Part shown: piece by piece, positions 20,909-29,314 of the stretch
How positions within the stretch are numbered: position 1 is the stretch's first letter
How the letters are laid out: each line of letters opens with the position of its first letter
Source of the DNA: an uncultured Oscillospiraceae bacterium
GTDB lineage: Bacteria > Bacillota > Clostridia > Oscillospirales > Oscillospiraceae
Reading direction: 5' to 3'
Assembly (NCBI GenBank): GCA_947631865.1
Contig: CANRNF010000002.1
Location: forward strand, 1 to 64,000
Length of the DNA: 64,000 nt
The notes under the pieces: generated by a model
What the model was told of the DNA's origin: nothing
Database searches by the model: none
Seen by the model: only the letters and a program-made list of their open reading frames with translations
Made by a program: the position numbers and the translations under genes

Positions 20909-21787
20909 ATGTACGAACTGAACCAAGTCTCGGAGCGGTGCTATTACATCCAGTCCCCGGCAAAAATAGGTCTGGTGAAGCTGGAGGGGGACGACGTGTG
21001 TCTCATCGACAGCGGCAACGACAAGGACGCGGGCCGGAAGGTCCGGCAGCTTCTGGACGCCAACGGCTGGCGCCTCACCGCCATCTACAACACCCACTCC
21101 AACGCCGACCACATCGGCGGCAACAAGTACCTCCAGGCCCAGACAGGCTGCAAAGTATATGCCCCCGGTATCGAGTGCGATATGACCCGCCACACGGTGC
21201 TGGAGCCGGCGTTTCTGTACGGCGGATACCCCTGTAAGGACCTGCGGCACAAGTTCCTCATGGCCCAGGAAAGCGACGCTCTTCCCCTGACGGCGGATGT
21301 GCTGCCGAAGGGATTCGAGATGATATCCTTGCCGGGCCATTTCTTCGACATGGTGGGCTTCCGGGCCCCGGGGGACGTGGTGTATCTGGCGGACTGCCTG
21401 TCCAGCCGGGAGACGCTGGACAAGTACCAGATCGGCTTCATCTACGACGTGGGGGCGTATCTTGACACACTGGAAAAGGTGAAGGGGATGGAGGCAGCCA
21501 TGTTCGTGCCCGCCCACGCCCCGGCGGCGGAGAGCGTTCGGGATCTGGCCCAGTACAACATGGACAAGGTCAACGAGATCGCGGAGCGCATCACGGACAT
21601 GTGCGGCCAGCCCATGAGCTTTGAGCGCATTTTGCAGAAGCTGTTTAAAGAGTACGGCCTCGCCATGAACTTTGAGCAGTACGCCTTGGTGGGCAGCACG
21701 GTCCGGTCCTATCTCTCCTGGCTGAAGGACACCGGCCGCCTCACCGTCCGGTTCGAGGACAGCATGCTCCTGTGGGAGCGGGCATAA
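20909..21787 (+). CDS. MBL-fold metallo-hydrolase
   Basis: THSNADHIGGN (HxxxDH) motif. Confidence 0.88.
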   Translation: MYELNQVSERCYYIQSPAKIGLVKLEGDDVCLIDSGNDKDAGRKVRQLLDANGWRLTAIYNTHSNADHIGGNKYLQAQTGCKVYAPGIECDMTRHTVLEPAFLYGGYPCKDLRHKFLMAQESDALPLTADVLPKGFEMISLPGHFFDMVGFRAPGDVVYLADCLSSRETLDKYQIGFIYDVGAYLDTLEKVKGMEAAMFVPAHAPAAESVRDLAQYNMDKVNEIAERITDMCGQPMSFERILQKLFKEYGLAMNFEQYALVGSTVRSYLSWLKDTGRLTVRFEDSMLLWERA

Positions 21788-21798
21788 GGGAATAAAAA

Positions 21799-21830
21799 GC
21801 AAAGCGCCAGCCGAAACGGCTGGCGCTGTT
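21799..21830 (+). terminator. Terminator hairpin
   Basis: agcgccagccgaaacggctggcgct followed by gttgttgtg. Confidence 0.75.
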
Positions 21831-21841
21831 GTTGTGTGGAC

Positions 21842-21957
21842 ATGGCCCCCTTGTGTAAAGGGGGCTGTCGCCGCCGTTAGGCGGTGACTGAGGGATTGTC
21901 GTTTACAACCCCTCCGCCTCGCTCCGCTCGGCACCTCCCCTTACACAGGGGAGGCTT
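21842..21957. repeat. Intergenic imperfect inverted repeat (MITE-like)
   Basis: Ends gcccccttgtgtaaagggggc and cctccccttacacaggggagg flank internal hairpins (gccgccgttaggcggt; cctcgctccgctcgg). Confidence 0.7.
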
Positions 21958-21977
21958 TATACCGCACGTCAGGCTTC

Positions 21978-22862
21978 TTAGTCCACGGCAATGAGCTCGT
22001 AGTCCTCGGTGCCGAAGCCCAGGGCCGCGGCGGCGTCGATGGTGTGGGTGCCCTTGCGGGACTCCACCCGCTCCAGGAAGTGGTCCCGGCCCGGGTCCTT
22101 GGAGGCGTAGACCAGGTCCATGCAGGCCTTGTCCAGCGCCACCGGGTCCAGGGAGGAGAGGGTTCCGATGTCGGCCATGCAGGGGTCCTCCGCCACAGCG
22201 CAGCAGTCGCAGTCCACGGACAGATTGCACATCATGCTCACGAAGGCGCACTTGCCCTTAAACATCTCCACCACGCTGGAGGCCGCGTCGGCCATGGCCT
22301 CGCAGAAGGCAAGCTTATCGGCGTGATTGTCCCAGCAGGTGGCCTGGTTGGAATCTTTGCCGGCGGAGTGGATGAGGCTCTTGCCCGCGCTGGAGGCGCA
22401 GCCGATGGACAGCTGCTTCAAAGCCCCGCCGTAGCCGCCCATGGGGTGGCCCTTGAAGTGGCTCAGGACCAGCAGGGAGTCGTAGTTGGCCAGGTCCTTG
22501 CCCACCCGGTTCTCCTTCAGGATCTTGCCGCCCGGCACGGGCAGGATCAGGTCCGGGCCCTCCGCGTCCAGCAGGTCCACGTCGAAATACTTGATCCAGC
22601 CGTGGCCGGCCAGGAGTTTGCGGTGCTTCTCGGTGGTGTTGCGCTCGCCGTCATAGGCGGTGTTGCACTCCACGATGGTGCCGTGGACGTGCTCCACCAT
22701 GGGCTTCATGAACTCGGGATGCAGATAGTTCTGGTTGCCCTCCTCGCCGGAGTGGACCTTGACGGCTACCTTGCCGGGCAGTTGGATACCCAGGCGCTCG
22801 TACATCTCCACCACGGTCTCGGGGCTGAGCTTCTTCGTGAAATAGACCTTCGCTTTAGCCAT
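21978..22862 (-). CDS. DUF362 domain-containing protein
   Basis: KVAVKVHSGEEGNQNYLHPEF...LSHFKGHPMGGYGGALKQLSIGCASSAGK. Confidence 0.8.
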   Translation of the reverse strand: MAKAKVYFTKKLSPETVVEMYERLGIQLPGKVAVKVHSGEEGNQNYLHPEFMKPMVEHVHGTIVECNTAYDGERNTTEKHRKLLAGHGWIKYFDVDLLDAEGPDLILPVPGGKILKENRVGKDLANYDSLLVLSHFKGHPMGGYGGALKQLSIGCASSAGKSLIHSAGKDSNQATCWDNHADKLAFCEAMADAASSVVEMFKGKCAFVSMMCNLSVDCDCCAVAEDPCMADIGTLSSLDPVALDKACMDLVYASKDPGRDHFLERVESRKGTHTIDAAAALGFGTEDYELIAVD

Positions 22863-22904
22863 TATTATCACCTCAAGTATAATATCGCCGCGGGGCGGCG
22901 CAGT

Positions 22905-24023
22905 TTATTCCTCGTCCCTCATGGGCACGGCCCGGCCCTCCCGGAGGGCCAGGTCGTCCCGGAGCGCCTGATAGGCCGCTGCCGTCAGCGGCACGCCCAC
23001 CAGCATCCCCAATACGCCGAACATGGCCCCGCCGATGGTCACGGCAGCCAGCACAAAGATACCGGGCAGACCGATGGAGGAGCCCACCACCCGGGGATAG
23101 ATGATGTTGCCCTCCAGCTGCTGCAGGACCACGATGAATATCAGAAACCAGATGGCCTTGACGGGGGCCACGGACAGGATCATGAACGCGCCCACGCCCG
23201 CGCCGATGTAGGCCCCGGCCACGGGGATCAGGGCCGTCACGCCCACCAGAGTGCCCACCATGGTGGCGTAGGGGAAGCGGAAGAGCATCATCCCGCCGAT
23301 GCACAGGCTGCCCAGGATGACCGCCTCAGTGCACTGGCCCACCACATACTTGCGGAAGCAGCTGTCCAGCAGCCGCAGGATATACATGGCCCGGCGCTCC
23401 CACTTCTCGGGCAGGTAGGTGGTGATGACCCGGCGGCACTGGCGGCCCAGGGTGTCCTTGCCCAGGAGCAGGTAGATGGCGAAGATGAGGCCAAAGAGGA
23501 CCGTCACCGCCCCGGAGAAAATGGTGCTCACGGCCCCGGCGGCGCCGCTGACGCCGGACAGGAGCACGCCCCGTATCTTGCCCACCAGGCCGGGCCAGTC
23601 CATGGCGGCCAGCTTTTCCTCGATGTCCGGGGGGATGAGCTTCAGGACGTAGGGGTTCTGCAGCAGCTTGTTCACCGCCGCCGGCGCCTGCTTGATGAGG
23701 GCATTGATGCAGGAGAGGAACTCCGGCACCACCAGCCGTATCACGAAAAACAGCACGAGTATCACCGTCAGCACCGCCGCGGTCATGCACACCGGCCGGC
23801 GCAGCTTCGCCGCCGTGCCCGCGGCCTTGCGCAGGAAGTGGCGCTCATAAAAGCTCATGAGGATGTTGACCGTGTAGGCGATGGCCGCGCCCAGGATGAG
23901 GGGCAGCATGGCTCCCAGGAGCACGCCGAACAGATGGGACACCGCGCCCCAGTAGTAAATGGCCAGATACAGCAAAAACGCCGTGAGACCGATGCGCCAG
24001 CATGTCTTTTTCGTCAGCTTCAT
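22905..24023 (-). CDS. AI-2E family transporter
   Basis: 372 aa multi-TM; GVTALIPVAGAYIGAGVGAFMIL...LEGNIIYPRVVGSSIGLPG. Confidence 0.9.
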   Translation of the reverse strand: MKLTKKTCWRIGLTAFLLYLAIYYWGAVSHLFGVLLGAMLPLILGAAIAYTVNILMSFYERHFLRKAAGTAAKLRRPVCMTAAVLTVILVLFFVIRLVVPEFLSCINALIKQAPAAVNKLLQNPYVLKLIPPDIEEKLAAMDWPGLVGKIRGVLLSGVSGAAGAVSTIFSGAVTVLFGLIFAIYLLLGKDTLGRQCRRVITTYLPEKWERRAMYILRLLDSCFRKYVVGQCTEAVILGSLCIGGMMLFRFPYATMVGTLVGVTALIPVAGAYIGAGVGAFMILSVAPVKAIWFLIFIVVLQQLEGNIIYPRVVGSSIGLPGIFVLAAVTIGGAMFGVLGMLVGVPLTAAAYQALRDDLALREGRAVPMRDEE

Positions 24024-24035
24024 GGCTCGCCCTCC

Positions 24036-24710
24036 TTACAGAACTTTTCCGAACACCCGCAGCTGGGCGGGGTCGGAGATGGGGATGTCCTCATACTCCG
24101 GGTTCAGGCTGTGCAGGTATACCCCGTCGGGCCGGTCATGGAGGACCTTGATATAGCCGCTGCCCTGCCAGGAGAACAGGCCCGTCTCCCCGTGGTCCAC
24201 GGAGGGGACCGCCTTCACGTATACCGTGTCGCCGTCGTGGAACCGGGGCTCCATGCTGTCCCCGGCCACCCGGACGGCGAAATCCGCCTGCCGGGGCGCC
24301 CCGGCGGCGTCGATCCACTGGTAGTCGCTGTCGTCCAGGAATTGGCCCGGTCCGGCGCTGGCGGCCAGGGTGTAGAGCCGGATAGCCCGGCCCCGCTCCA
24401 GATGGGGCTCGTAGAGCCCGCTGCGGCGCAGAAGGTCCGCGTATTCTGTCAACTTCCGCCGACCGGCGGCGTTGAGGCCCTTGGCCAGGCCCTCGCCCAT
24501 GAACTCTCCGGACACGTCGGATACGTCCAATGCCAGACACACCAGCAGGAATTGCCGGGCGGAGGGGAGGGTGGCGCCTTTCTCCCATTTGGAGAGCGCC
24601 TTGTCGGAGATGGGCTCGCCCAGGGCCGTCAGTTTGTGGGCCACTTCCTTCTGAGACAGACCCGCCGCCCGCCGCAGAGACGCGATGTGGGCGCCGATAT
24701 CCTCGAACAT
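24036..24710 (-). CDS. XRE-HTH / peptidase S24 (LexA-like) repressor
   Basis: N-terminal HTH (LRRAAGLSQKEVAHKL), C-terminal RVAGDSMEPRFHDGDTVYV S24 motif. Confidence 0.9.
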   Translation of the reverse strand: MFEDIGAHIASLRRAAGLSQKEVAHKLTALGEPISDKALSKWEKGATLPSARQFLLVCLALDVSDVSGEFMGEGLAKGLNAAGRRKLTEYADLLRRSGLYEPHLERGRAIRLYTLAASAGPGQFLDDSDYQWIDAAGAPRQADFAVRVAGDSMEPRFHDGDTVYVKAVPSVDHGETGLFSWQGSGYIKVLHDRPDGVYLHSLNPEYEDIPISDPAQLRVFGKVL

Positions 24711-24747
24711 AGCCAGTCCTCCTCTCCGAGTATTATTGCTCGCTTAC

Positions 24748-24776
24748 AGTATATAGCAGAAAGAGAACTATTGCAA
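24748..24776 (-). promoter_or_regulatory. Putative promoter of the S24 gene
   Basis: Minus strand TTGCAA-17 bp-TATACT. Confidence 0.6.
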
Positions 24777-24780
24777 GATA

Positions 24781-24799
24781 TTTCTCGTATTGAGAGAAA
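24781..24799. promoter_or_regulatory. Candidate S24-repressor operator
   Basis: Perfect inverted repeat TTTCTC-N7-GAGAAA between the divergent genes. Confidence 0.5.
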
Positions 24800-24841
24800 A
24801 TTACTATTTACTTCTCCAAATAAGCGATATATAATGGGGCC

Positions 24842-26062
24842 ATGGAGAGGGTCATCTTACATTCGGATATCAACAGCTGCTATGTGAGCATCGAACTGCT
24901 CACCCGGCCCGAGCTGCGGGGGCTGCCGGTGGCGGTGGGGGGAGACGAGGAGGCCCGCCACGGTATCATCCTGGCCAAGAGCCAGGAGGCCAAGCGCTGC
25001 GGCGTGAAGACGGGCATGGTCCTGTGGCAGGCCCGGCAGCTGTGCCCGGAGCTCATCGTGCTCCGGCCCCATTATGACAAGTACGAGGCGGTGTCCCACG
25101 CCGCCCGGGCCATATACGCCGATTTCACCGACCGGCAGGAGCCCTTCGGCCTGGACGAGAGTTGGCTGGACATCACCGGCTGCCACGCCTGGAAAGATGG
25201 TTACCTGGCGGCCCAGGAGGTGCGCCGGCGCATCCGCTCGGAGCTGGGCGTCACGGTGAGCGTGGGCGTGAGCTGGAACAAGGCGTTCGCGAAGCTGGGC
25301 TCGGACTACCGCAAACCCGACGCGGTGACGGTGCTGGGAAAGGACAATTTCCGTGAGGTGGTCTGGCCCCTTCCCGTGGGCGCGCTGCTGTTCGCCGGGC
25401 CCGCTTCCGTCAGGACGCTGGGGGCCATGGGCGTGCGCACCATCGGCCAGCTGGCCGCGGCGGACCCGGAGATGCTGCGGCTGCGGATGGGGAAGGGGGG
25501 ACTCACCCTCTACCGCTACGCCAACGGCTGGGACGACAGCCCCGTCCGCCGGTTCGACTGCCTGCCGCCGGTGAAGAGCATCGGCAACTCCACCACGCCG
25601 CCCAGGGACCTGGTCTGTGACGCCGACGTGCGGGCGGTGATGCTGGCCCTGGCGGAGGAGGTGGGGGCCCGGCTCCGGGGCGCGGGGATGCGCACCCGGC
25701 TCATCGAGGTGGCCGTCCGGGACGGGGAGACCCTCCATTGGACTGAGCACCAGGCGGCCCTGTCCCGGCCCACGGACGTGACAAAGGAGCTCTATGAGCG
25801 GGCCATGAGCCTTTTCCGGGAGCTGCACCGGTGGCCCGGGGCCCTGCGGGGTCTGGGCCTTCGCACCGGGGTCCTCAGCCCCGCGGACGCCCCGGAGCAG
25901 ACGGATCTGTTCACCGACTACAGGCGGCTGGACAGACTGCGCAGCCTGGACCGGGCCGTGGATGGCCTGTGCGCCCGATATGGCGCCCGGACGGTCCGCC
26001 GCCTGGGCGCGGCCCTGCCCGAGGATATGCCACGGGAAAAGTGCTCCTTCGCGGACAGGTGA
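24842..26062 (+). CDS. dinB: Y-family DNA polymerase (DinB/Pol IV-like)
   Basis: MERVILHSDINSCYVSIE...FGLDESWLDITG...SVGVSWNKAFAKLGSDYRKPDAVTVL. Confidence 0.92.
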   Translation: MERVILHSDINSCYVSIELLTRPELRGLPVAVGGDEEARHGIILAKSQEAKRCGVKTGMVLWQARQLCPELIVLRPHYDKYEAVSHAARAIYADFTDRQEPFGLDESWLDITGCHAWKDGYLAAQEVRRRIRSELGVTVSVGVSWNKAFAKLGSDYRKPDAVTVLGKDNFREVVWPLPVGALLFAGPASVRTLGAMGVRTIGQLAAADPEMLRLRMGKGGLTLYRYANGWDDSPVRRFDCLPPVKSIGNSTTPPRDLVCDADVRAVMLALAEEVGARLRGAGMRTRLIEVAVRDGETLHWTEHQAALSRPTDVTKELYERAMSLFRELHRWPGALRGLGLRTGVLSPADAPEQTDLFTDYRRLDRLRSLDRAVDGLCARYGARTVRRLGAALPEDMPREKCSFADR

Positions 26063-26071
26063 GGGCGCGGC

Positions 26072-26143
26072 GATGCAATTCAGGTCGTGTTTTTGTAGAT
26101 TCGGGACAAAAGTATTGACAAATGCCCCGGATGTTTCAATAAT
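26072..26143 (+). promoter_or_regulatory. Shared promoter/operator cassette P1
   Basis: TTGTAGATTCGGGACAA then TTGACA (26115)-17 bp containing CCCCGGA-AATAAT; matches cassettes at 27.25 and 35.15 kb. Confidence 0.85.
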
Positions 26144-26186
26144 GGGATCAGGATCGCAGGCATAAATCATAAGGAGGAATATAACT

Positions 26187-26384
26187 ATGAGCGAGGATAA
26201 GATCATCAACGAGCAGGAACTGGAAAACGTCTCCGGCGGCGGCGTCGGCTTGGACGTGCTGTTCGTCAAGGCCAATTGCGCGGGCTGCGCCAATGACAAG
26301 GACGGGAAATGCCCCCACAAGGCGGACATGGCCGCCAAGGCGCTGAAGCAGGGGAATGTCACCATGTGCACGTTCAGATCGTGA
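26187..26384 (+). CDS. Double-glycine-leader peptide (bacteriocin/RiPP-precursor-like), 4-Cys core
   Basis: 65 aa; MSEDKIINEQELENVSGGG leader; aaggagg RBS. Confidence 0.75.
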   Translation: MSEDKIINEQELENVSGGGVGLDVLFVKANCAGCANDKDGKCPHKADMAAKALKQGNVTMCTFRS

Positions 26385-26421
26385 AAACGGCCGGACGAAG
26401 GTCAGGAAAGGAAGGATCGCG

Positions 26422-27159
26422 ATGAAAAAACTGTCCAAACGGCTGGGGGCGCTGGCGCTGACGGCGCTGATGCTCCTTGGCACATTTCCTGGGGCGGCGT
26501 TTGCGGCCGAGAGTGTTGATCCGGACGACGCCTCGGGGTTCGTCTCCCTGGCGGAGGCGGTGCCTGACGTGATACTGGAGATACGGTACTACTCTACCTA
26601 TAACTTCGTAGGCGACAGGATCGACGGCTATGAGGAGCCCTGCGCCCTTCTCACCAAGGAGGCCGCGGAGGCCCTGCAGGCGGCGGCCACCGACGCGGAG
26701 GAGCAGGGCTACCGCCTGAAAGTCTACGACGCCTACCGGCCCCAGATGGCCGTGGACAATTTCGTGGAGTGGGCGGAGGATGTGGACGACACCCGCATGA
26801 AGGAATACTTCTACCCGGAGCTGGATAAGTCCGTTCTGTTCGACCAGGGCTATATCGACGCCAAGTCCGGCCACAGCCGGGGCAGTACCCTGGATCTGAC
26901 GCTGTTCGATATGGACACGGGCAAGGAGCTGGACATGGGCGGCACCTTCGACTACTTCGGGGAACTGTCTCACCCGGACTACGTGGGGGACCTGACGGAG
27001 GAGCAGATCGCGAACCGCAATACCCTGCGGGATATCATGGTGGATAACGGCTTCCGGCCGCTGGATACGGAGTGGTGGCACTTCACCCTGGAGGAGGAGC
27101 CCTATCCGGACACATACTTCACTTTCCCGGTCACCAGCGACTCTGTCGCTGCTGGCTGA
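26422..27159 (+). CDS. Secreted D-Ala-D-Ala dipeptidase, VanX/M15 family
   Basis: Signal peptide MKKLSKRLGALALTALMLLGTFPGAAFA; SGHSRGSTLDLTL and EWWHF motifs. Confidence 0.88.
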   Translation: MKKLSKRLGALALTALMLLGTFPGAAFAAESVDPDDASGFVSLAEAVPDVILEIRYYSTYNFVGDRIDGYEEPCALLTKEAAEALQAAATDAEEQGYRLKVYDAYRPQMAVDNFVEWAEDVDDTRMKEYFYPELDKSVLFDQGYIDAKSGHSRGSTLDLTLFDMDTGKELDMGGTFDYFGELSHPDYVGDLTEEQIANRNTLRDIMVDNGFRPLDTEWWHFTLEEEPYPDTYFTFPVTSDSVAAG

Positions 27160-27176
27160 CGAGCTGAAGGGAGATC

Positions 27177-27217
27177 AGAAGGAGGAGTACACGATCTGTG
27201 TGCTCCTTCTTTTTTTG
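27177..27217 (+). terminator. Rho-independent terminator
   Basis: agaaggaggagtacacgatctgtgtgctccttcttttttt. Confidence 0.85.
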
Positions 27218-27246
27218 TTTGGATGGTGGGCGAACCTCGGCGCGGC

Positions 27247-27317
27247 GTGCAATTCGAGTCGTGATTTTGTCGATTCGGGACAAAGCGGTTGACAACCGCC
27301 CCGGATTATTTGATACT
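27247..27317 (+). promoter_or_regulatory. Shared promoter/operator cassette P2
   Basis: TTGTC-N7-GACAA, TTGACA-17 bp(CCCCGGA)-GATACT. Confidence 0.87.
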
Positions 27318-27382
27318 ATAAACTAAATTGGCAGTACAATGTCCATGGCTGACAAAAAATCATGATCGGGGAGGCAGCGGAT

Positions 27383-29272
27383 ATGTTCTATGGGAAAAAG
27401 CGGGCACTGAGCGCGCTGCTGGCGCTGGCTGTTCTGGCAGGTCTCGCGCCGGCGGCTTGGGCCGCTGGAGAGGTGACTCTCATGCCCGGCGTGACGCCGG
27501 AGATGGAGGATGCCGATTATTGGGCGGACCGGCAGCCGGGCGCGGACGAGATCATCCTGACGCCGGAGAAGATCCAGGCGTTCAACCTGGACAGCGCCGA
27601 GCGGGAGGGCACAATGGTCATGGACCTGCGCTCCGCCGGCGAGACATACAACGGGCCGGTCTATAACGAGAACCTGGAAAAGTCCGCCACCGCGGACGGG
27701 GAGTATTACTTCGGCTGGACCTATACCGGCGAAGGGGAGGAGGCCCCGTGGGAGTACTTCCAGGCCATGATCGACAACTGCCAGGACCCCAACGCCGGGG
27801 AGGACGCGCCGGTACGCTACGGGATCGCCGTAAAGCGCACGCTGCTGCGGGTGTTCCCCAGCCCGGACCCTATTTTGGACGACCCCAACGACCCGGATTT
27901 CGACTACCAGTCCCTGAGCTCCATCCGGGTCAACGAGCCCATGCTCATCTATAACACCTCCGCCGACGGGAAGTACTACCAGGCCCGGATATCCAGCTGC
28001 TCCGGCTGGGTGCCGGCGGAGGACGTGGCCCTGTGCGCCGACAAGGACGAGTGGCTCTCCGCCTGGGACCTGCCGTGGGAGAAGCTGCTGGTGGTGTATG
28101 GGAACAAGGTTTACACCGACGCCTCCAACTCCCACCCGGAGACGGCCGTGCGCATGCTGAGCCAGGGCACGGCTCTGGAGCTGGTGACGGACGTCGAGCC
28201 GGACCAGCTCATCGGCAACCGCTCGCCCTACCACAACTATGTGGTGTACCTGCCCGTGCGCCGGGCGGATGGCAGCTATGAAAAACAGATGGCCCTCATC
28301 CCCGTGACCGCCAAGGTCAGCGTGGGGTATCTGCCCCTGACCATGCGGAACATCGCCATGGTGGCCCTGGAGAGCCTGGGGGACGCCTACGGCTGGGGCG
28401 GGATGCTGGACGTGGAGGACTGCTCCGGCATGATCCGCACCATCTACCGCTGCTTTGGCCTGGATATCGGCCGTAACGGCAACTGGCAGTGGAACATGAA
28501 CATCGAGAAGATCGACATGGCCAACATGTCCCTGGAGGAGAAGAAGCTCATCCTGGACGCGCTGCCCCTGGGCGCGGCGCTGTGCTTCGACGGGCATGAG
28601 ATGATGTACCTGGGCAAGGTGGACGGTGAGTATTATGTGGTCAGCACTGTGAGCAGCATCGTCAGCCCCAGCTCCGGGAGCATCCTGCGGACCCGTGACG
28701 TGATGATCAACGACATGCAGGTGAAGCGGGGCAGCGGCAAGACCTGGCTGGGGGCGCTGAACATGGCGTTCATGCCCTGCTACGCCAAGCTGGAGGGCAA
28801 AACTTACGATTTCCCGGCCCTGCAATGGTACCATGACGGCGTGGCCTGGTGCCTGGGGTCGGGCGTGATGCCGGGGCTGGATATTGACGACACCTTCGGC
28901 GTGGGCACGCCAGCCAGCCGGGCGGATCTGGACTATGCTCTGGACGTACTGGCGCGCGGGCCTGATGAAGAGGCCGCTGGTGAGGAAGAACAAACGGCCG
29001 GGGAGCCGGATACCAGTCCTGTGAGCCTGAACGAGGCGCTGACGGCGCTGTGGGAGCTGGCCGTGGCCCAGGATTGGCCCGGGGCGGCGGACAGCCCGTT
29101 CCCCTATGACTGGGCGCTGGACGCGGGTATAGTGACCGGCGACGACTGGGCCCTGCCCATCGGCGACCCGGTGAGCCGGGAGGGCCTGGCCACGTATCTT
29201 GCCCGGTACGGCCAGCTTTGCCCCGCCGCGCAGGAGACGGAGGAGGCAGAAGACACGGAAAACGCCGCGTAA
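27383..29272 (+). CDS. Secreted SH3/NlpC-P60 (C40)-like protein with C-terminal SLH-like repeats
   Basis: Signal peptide; YGWGGMLDVEDCSGMIRTIYRCFG (DCSG catalytic-Cys context); C-terminal WYHDGVAWCLGSGVMPG SLH-like. Confidence 0.75.
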   Translation: MFYGKKRALSALLALAVLAGLAPAAWAAGEVTLMPGVTPEMEDADYWADRQPGADEIILTPEKIQAFNLDSAEREGTMVMDLRSAGETYNGPVYNENLEKSATADGEYYFGWTYTGEGEEAPWEYFQAMIDNCQDPNAGEDAPVRYGIAVKRTLLRVFPSPDPILDDPNDPDFDYQSLSSIRVNEPMLIYNTSADGKYYQARISSCSGWVPAEDVALCADKDEWLSAWDLPWEKLLVVYGNKVYTDASNSHPETAVRMLSQGTALELVTDVEPDQLIGNRSPYHNYVVYLPVRRADGSYEKQMALIPVTAKVSVGYLPLTMRNIAMVALESLGDAYGWGGMLDVEDCSGMIRTIYRCFGLDIGRNGNWQWNMNIEKIDMANMSLEEKKLILDALPLGAALCFDGHEMMYLGKVDGEYYVVSTVSSIVSPSSGSILRTRDVMINDMQVKRGSGKTWLGALNMAFMPCYAKLEGKTYDFPALQWYHDGVAWCLGSGVMPGLDIDDTFGVGTPASRADLDYALDVLARGPDEEAAGEEEQTAGEPDTSPVSLNEALTALWELAVAQDWPGAADSPFPYDWALDAGIVTGDDWALPIGDPVSREGLATYLARYGQLCPAAQETEEAEDTENAA

Positions 29273-29314
29273 AATAATAGTTAAGAAATAATAAACTTGG
29301 GAGGTACATACAAA

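Noticed and set aside
21877-22251. 124-aa minus-strand ORF downstream of DUF362
   Set aside because: Overlaps the DUF362 gene out of frame and the intergenic repeat; no domain.
22044-24887. 947-aa plus-strand ORF over DUF362/AI-2E/S24 genes
   Set aside because: Antisense shadow spanning three well-supported minus-strand genes and their promoter region.
24036-26062. Prophage remnant suggested by the S24 repressor
   Set aside because: No phage structural, integrase or lysis genes nearby; the partner is a Y-family polymerase, so an SOS-like module is simpler.
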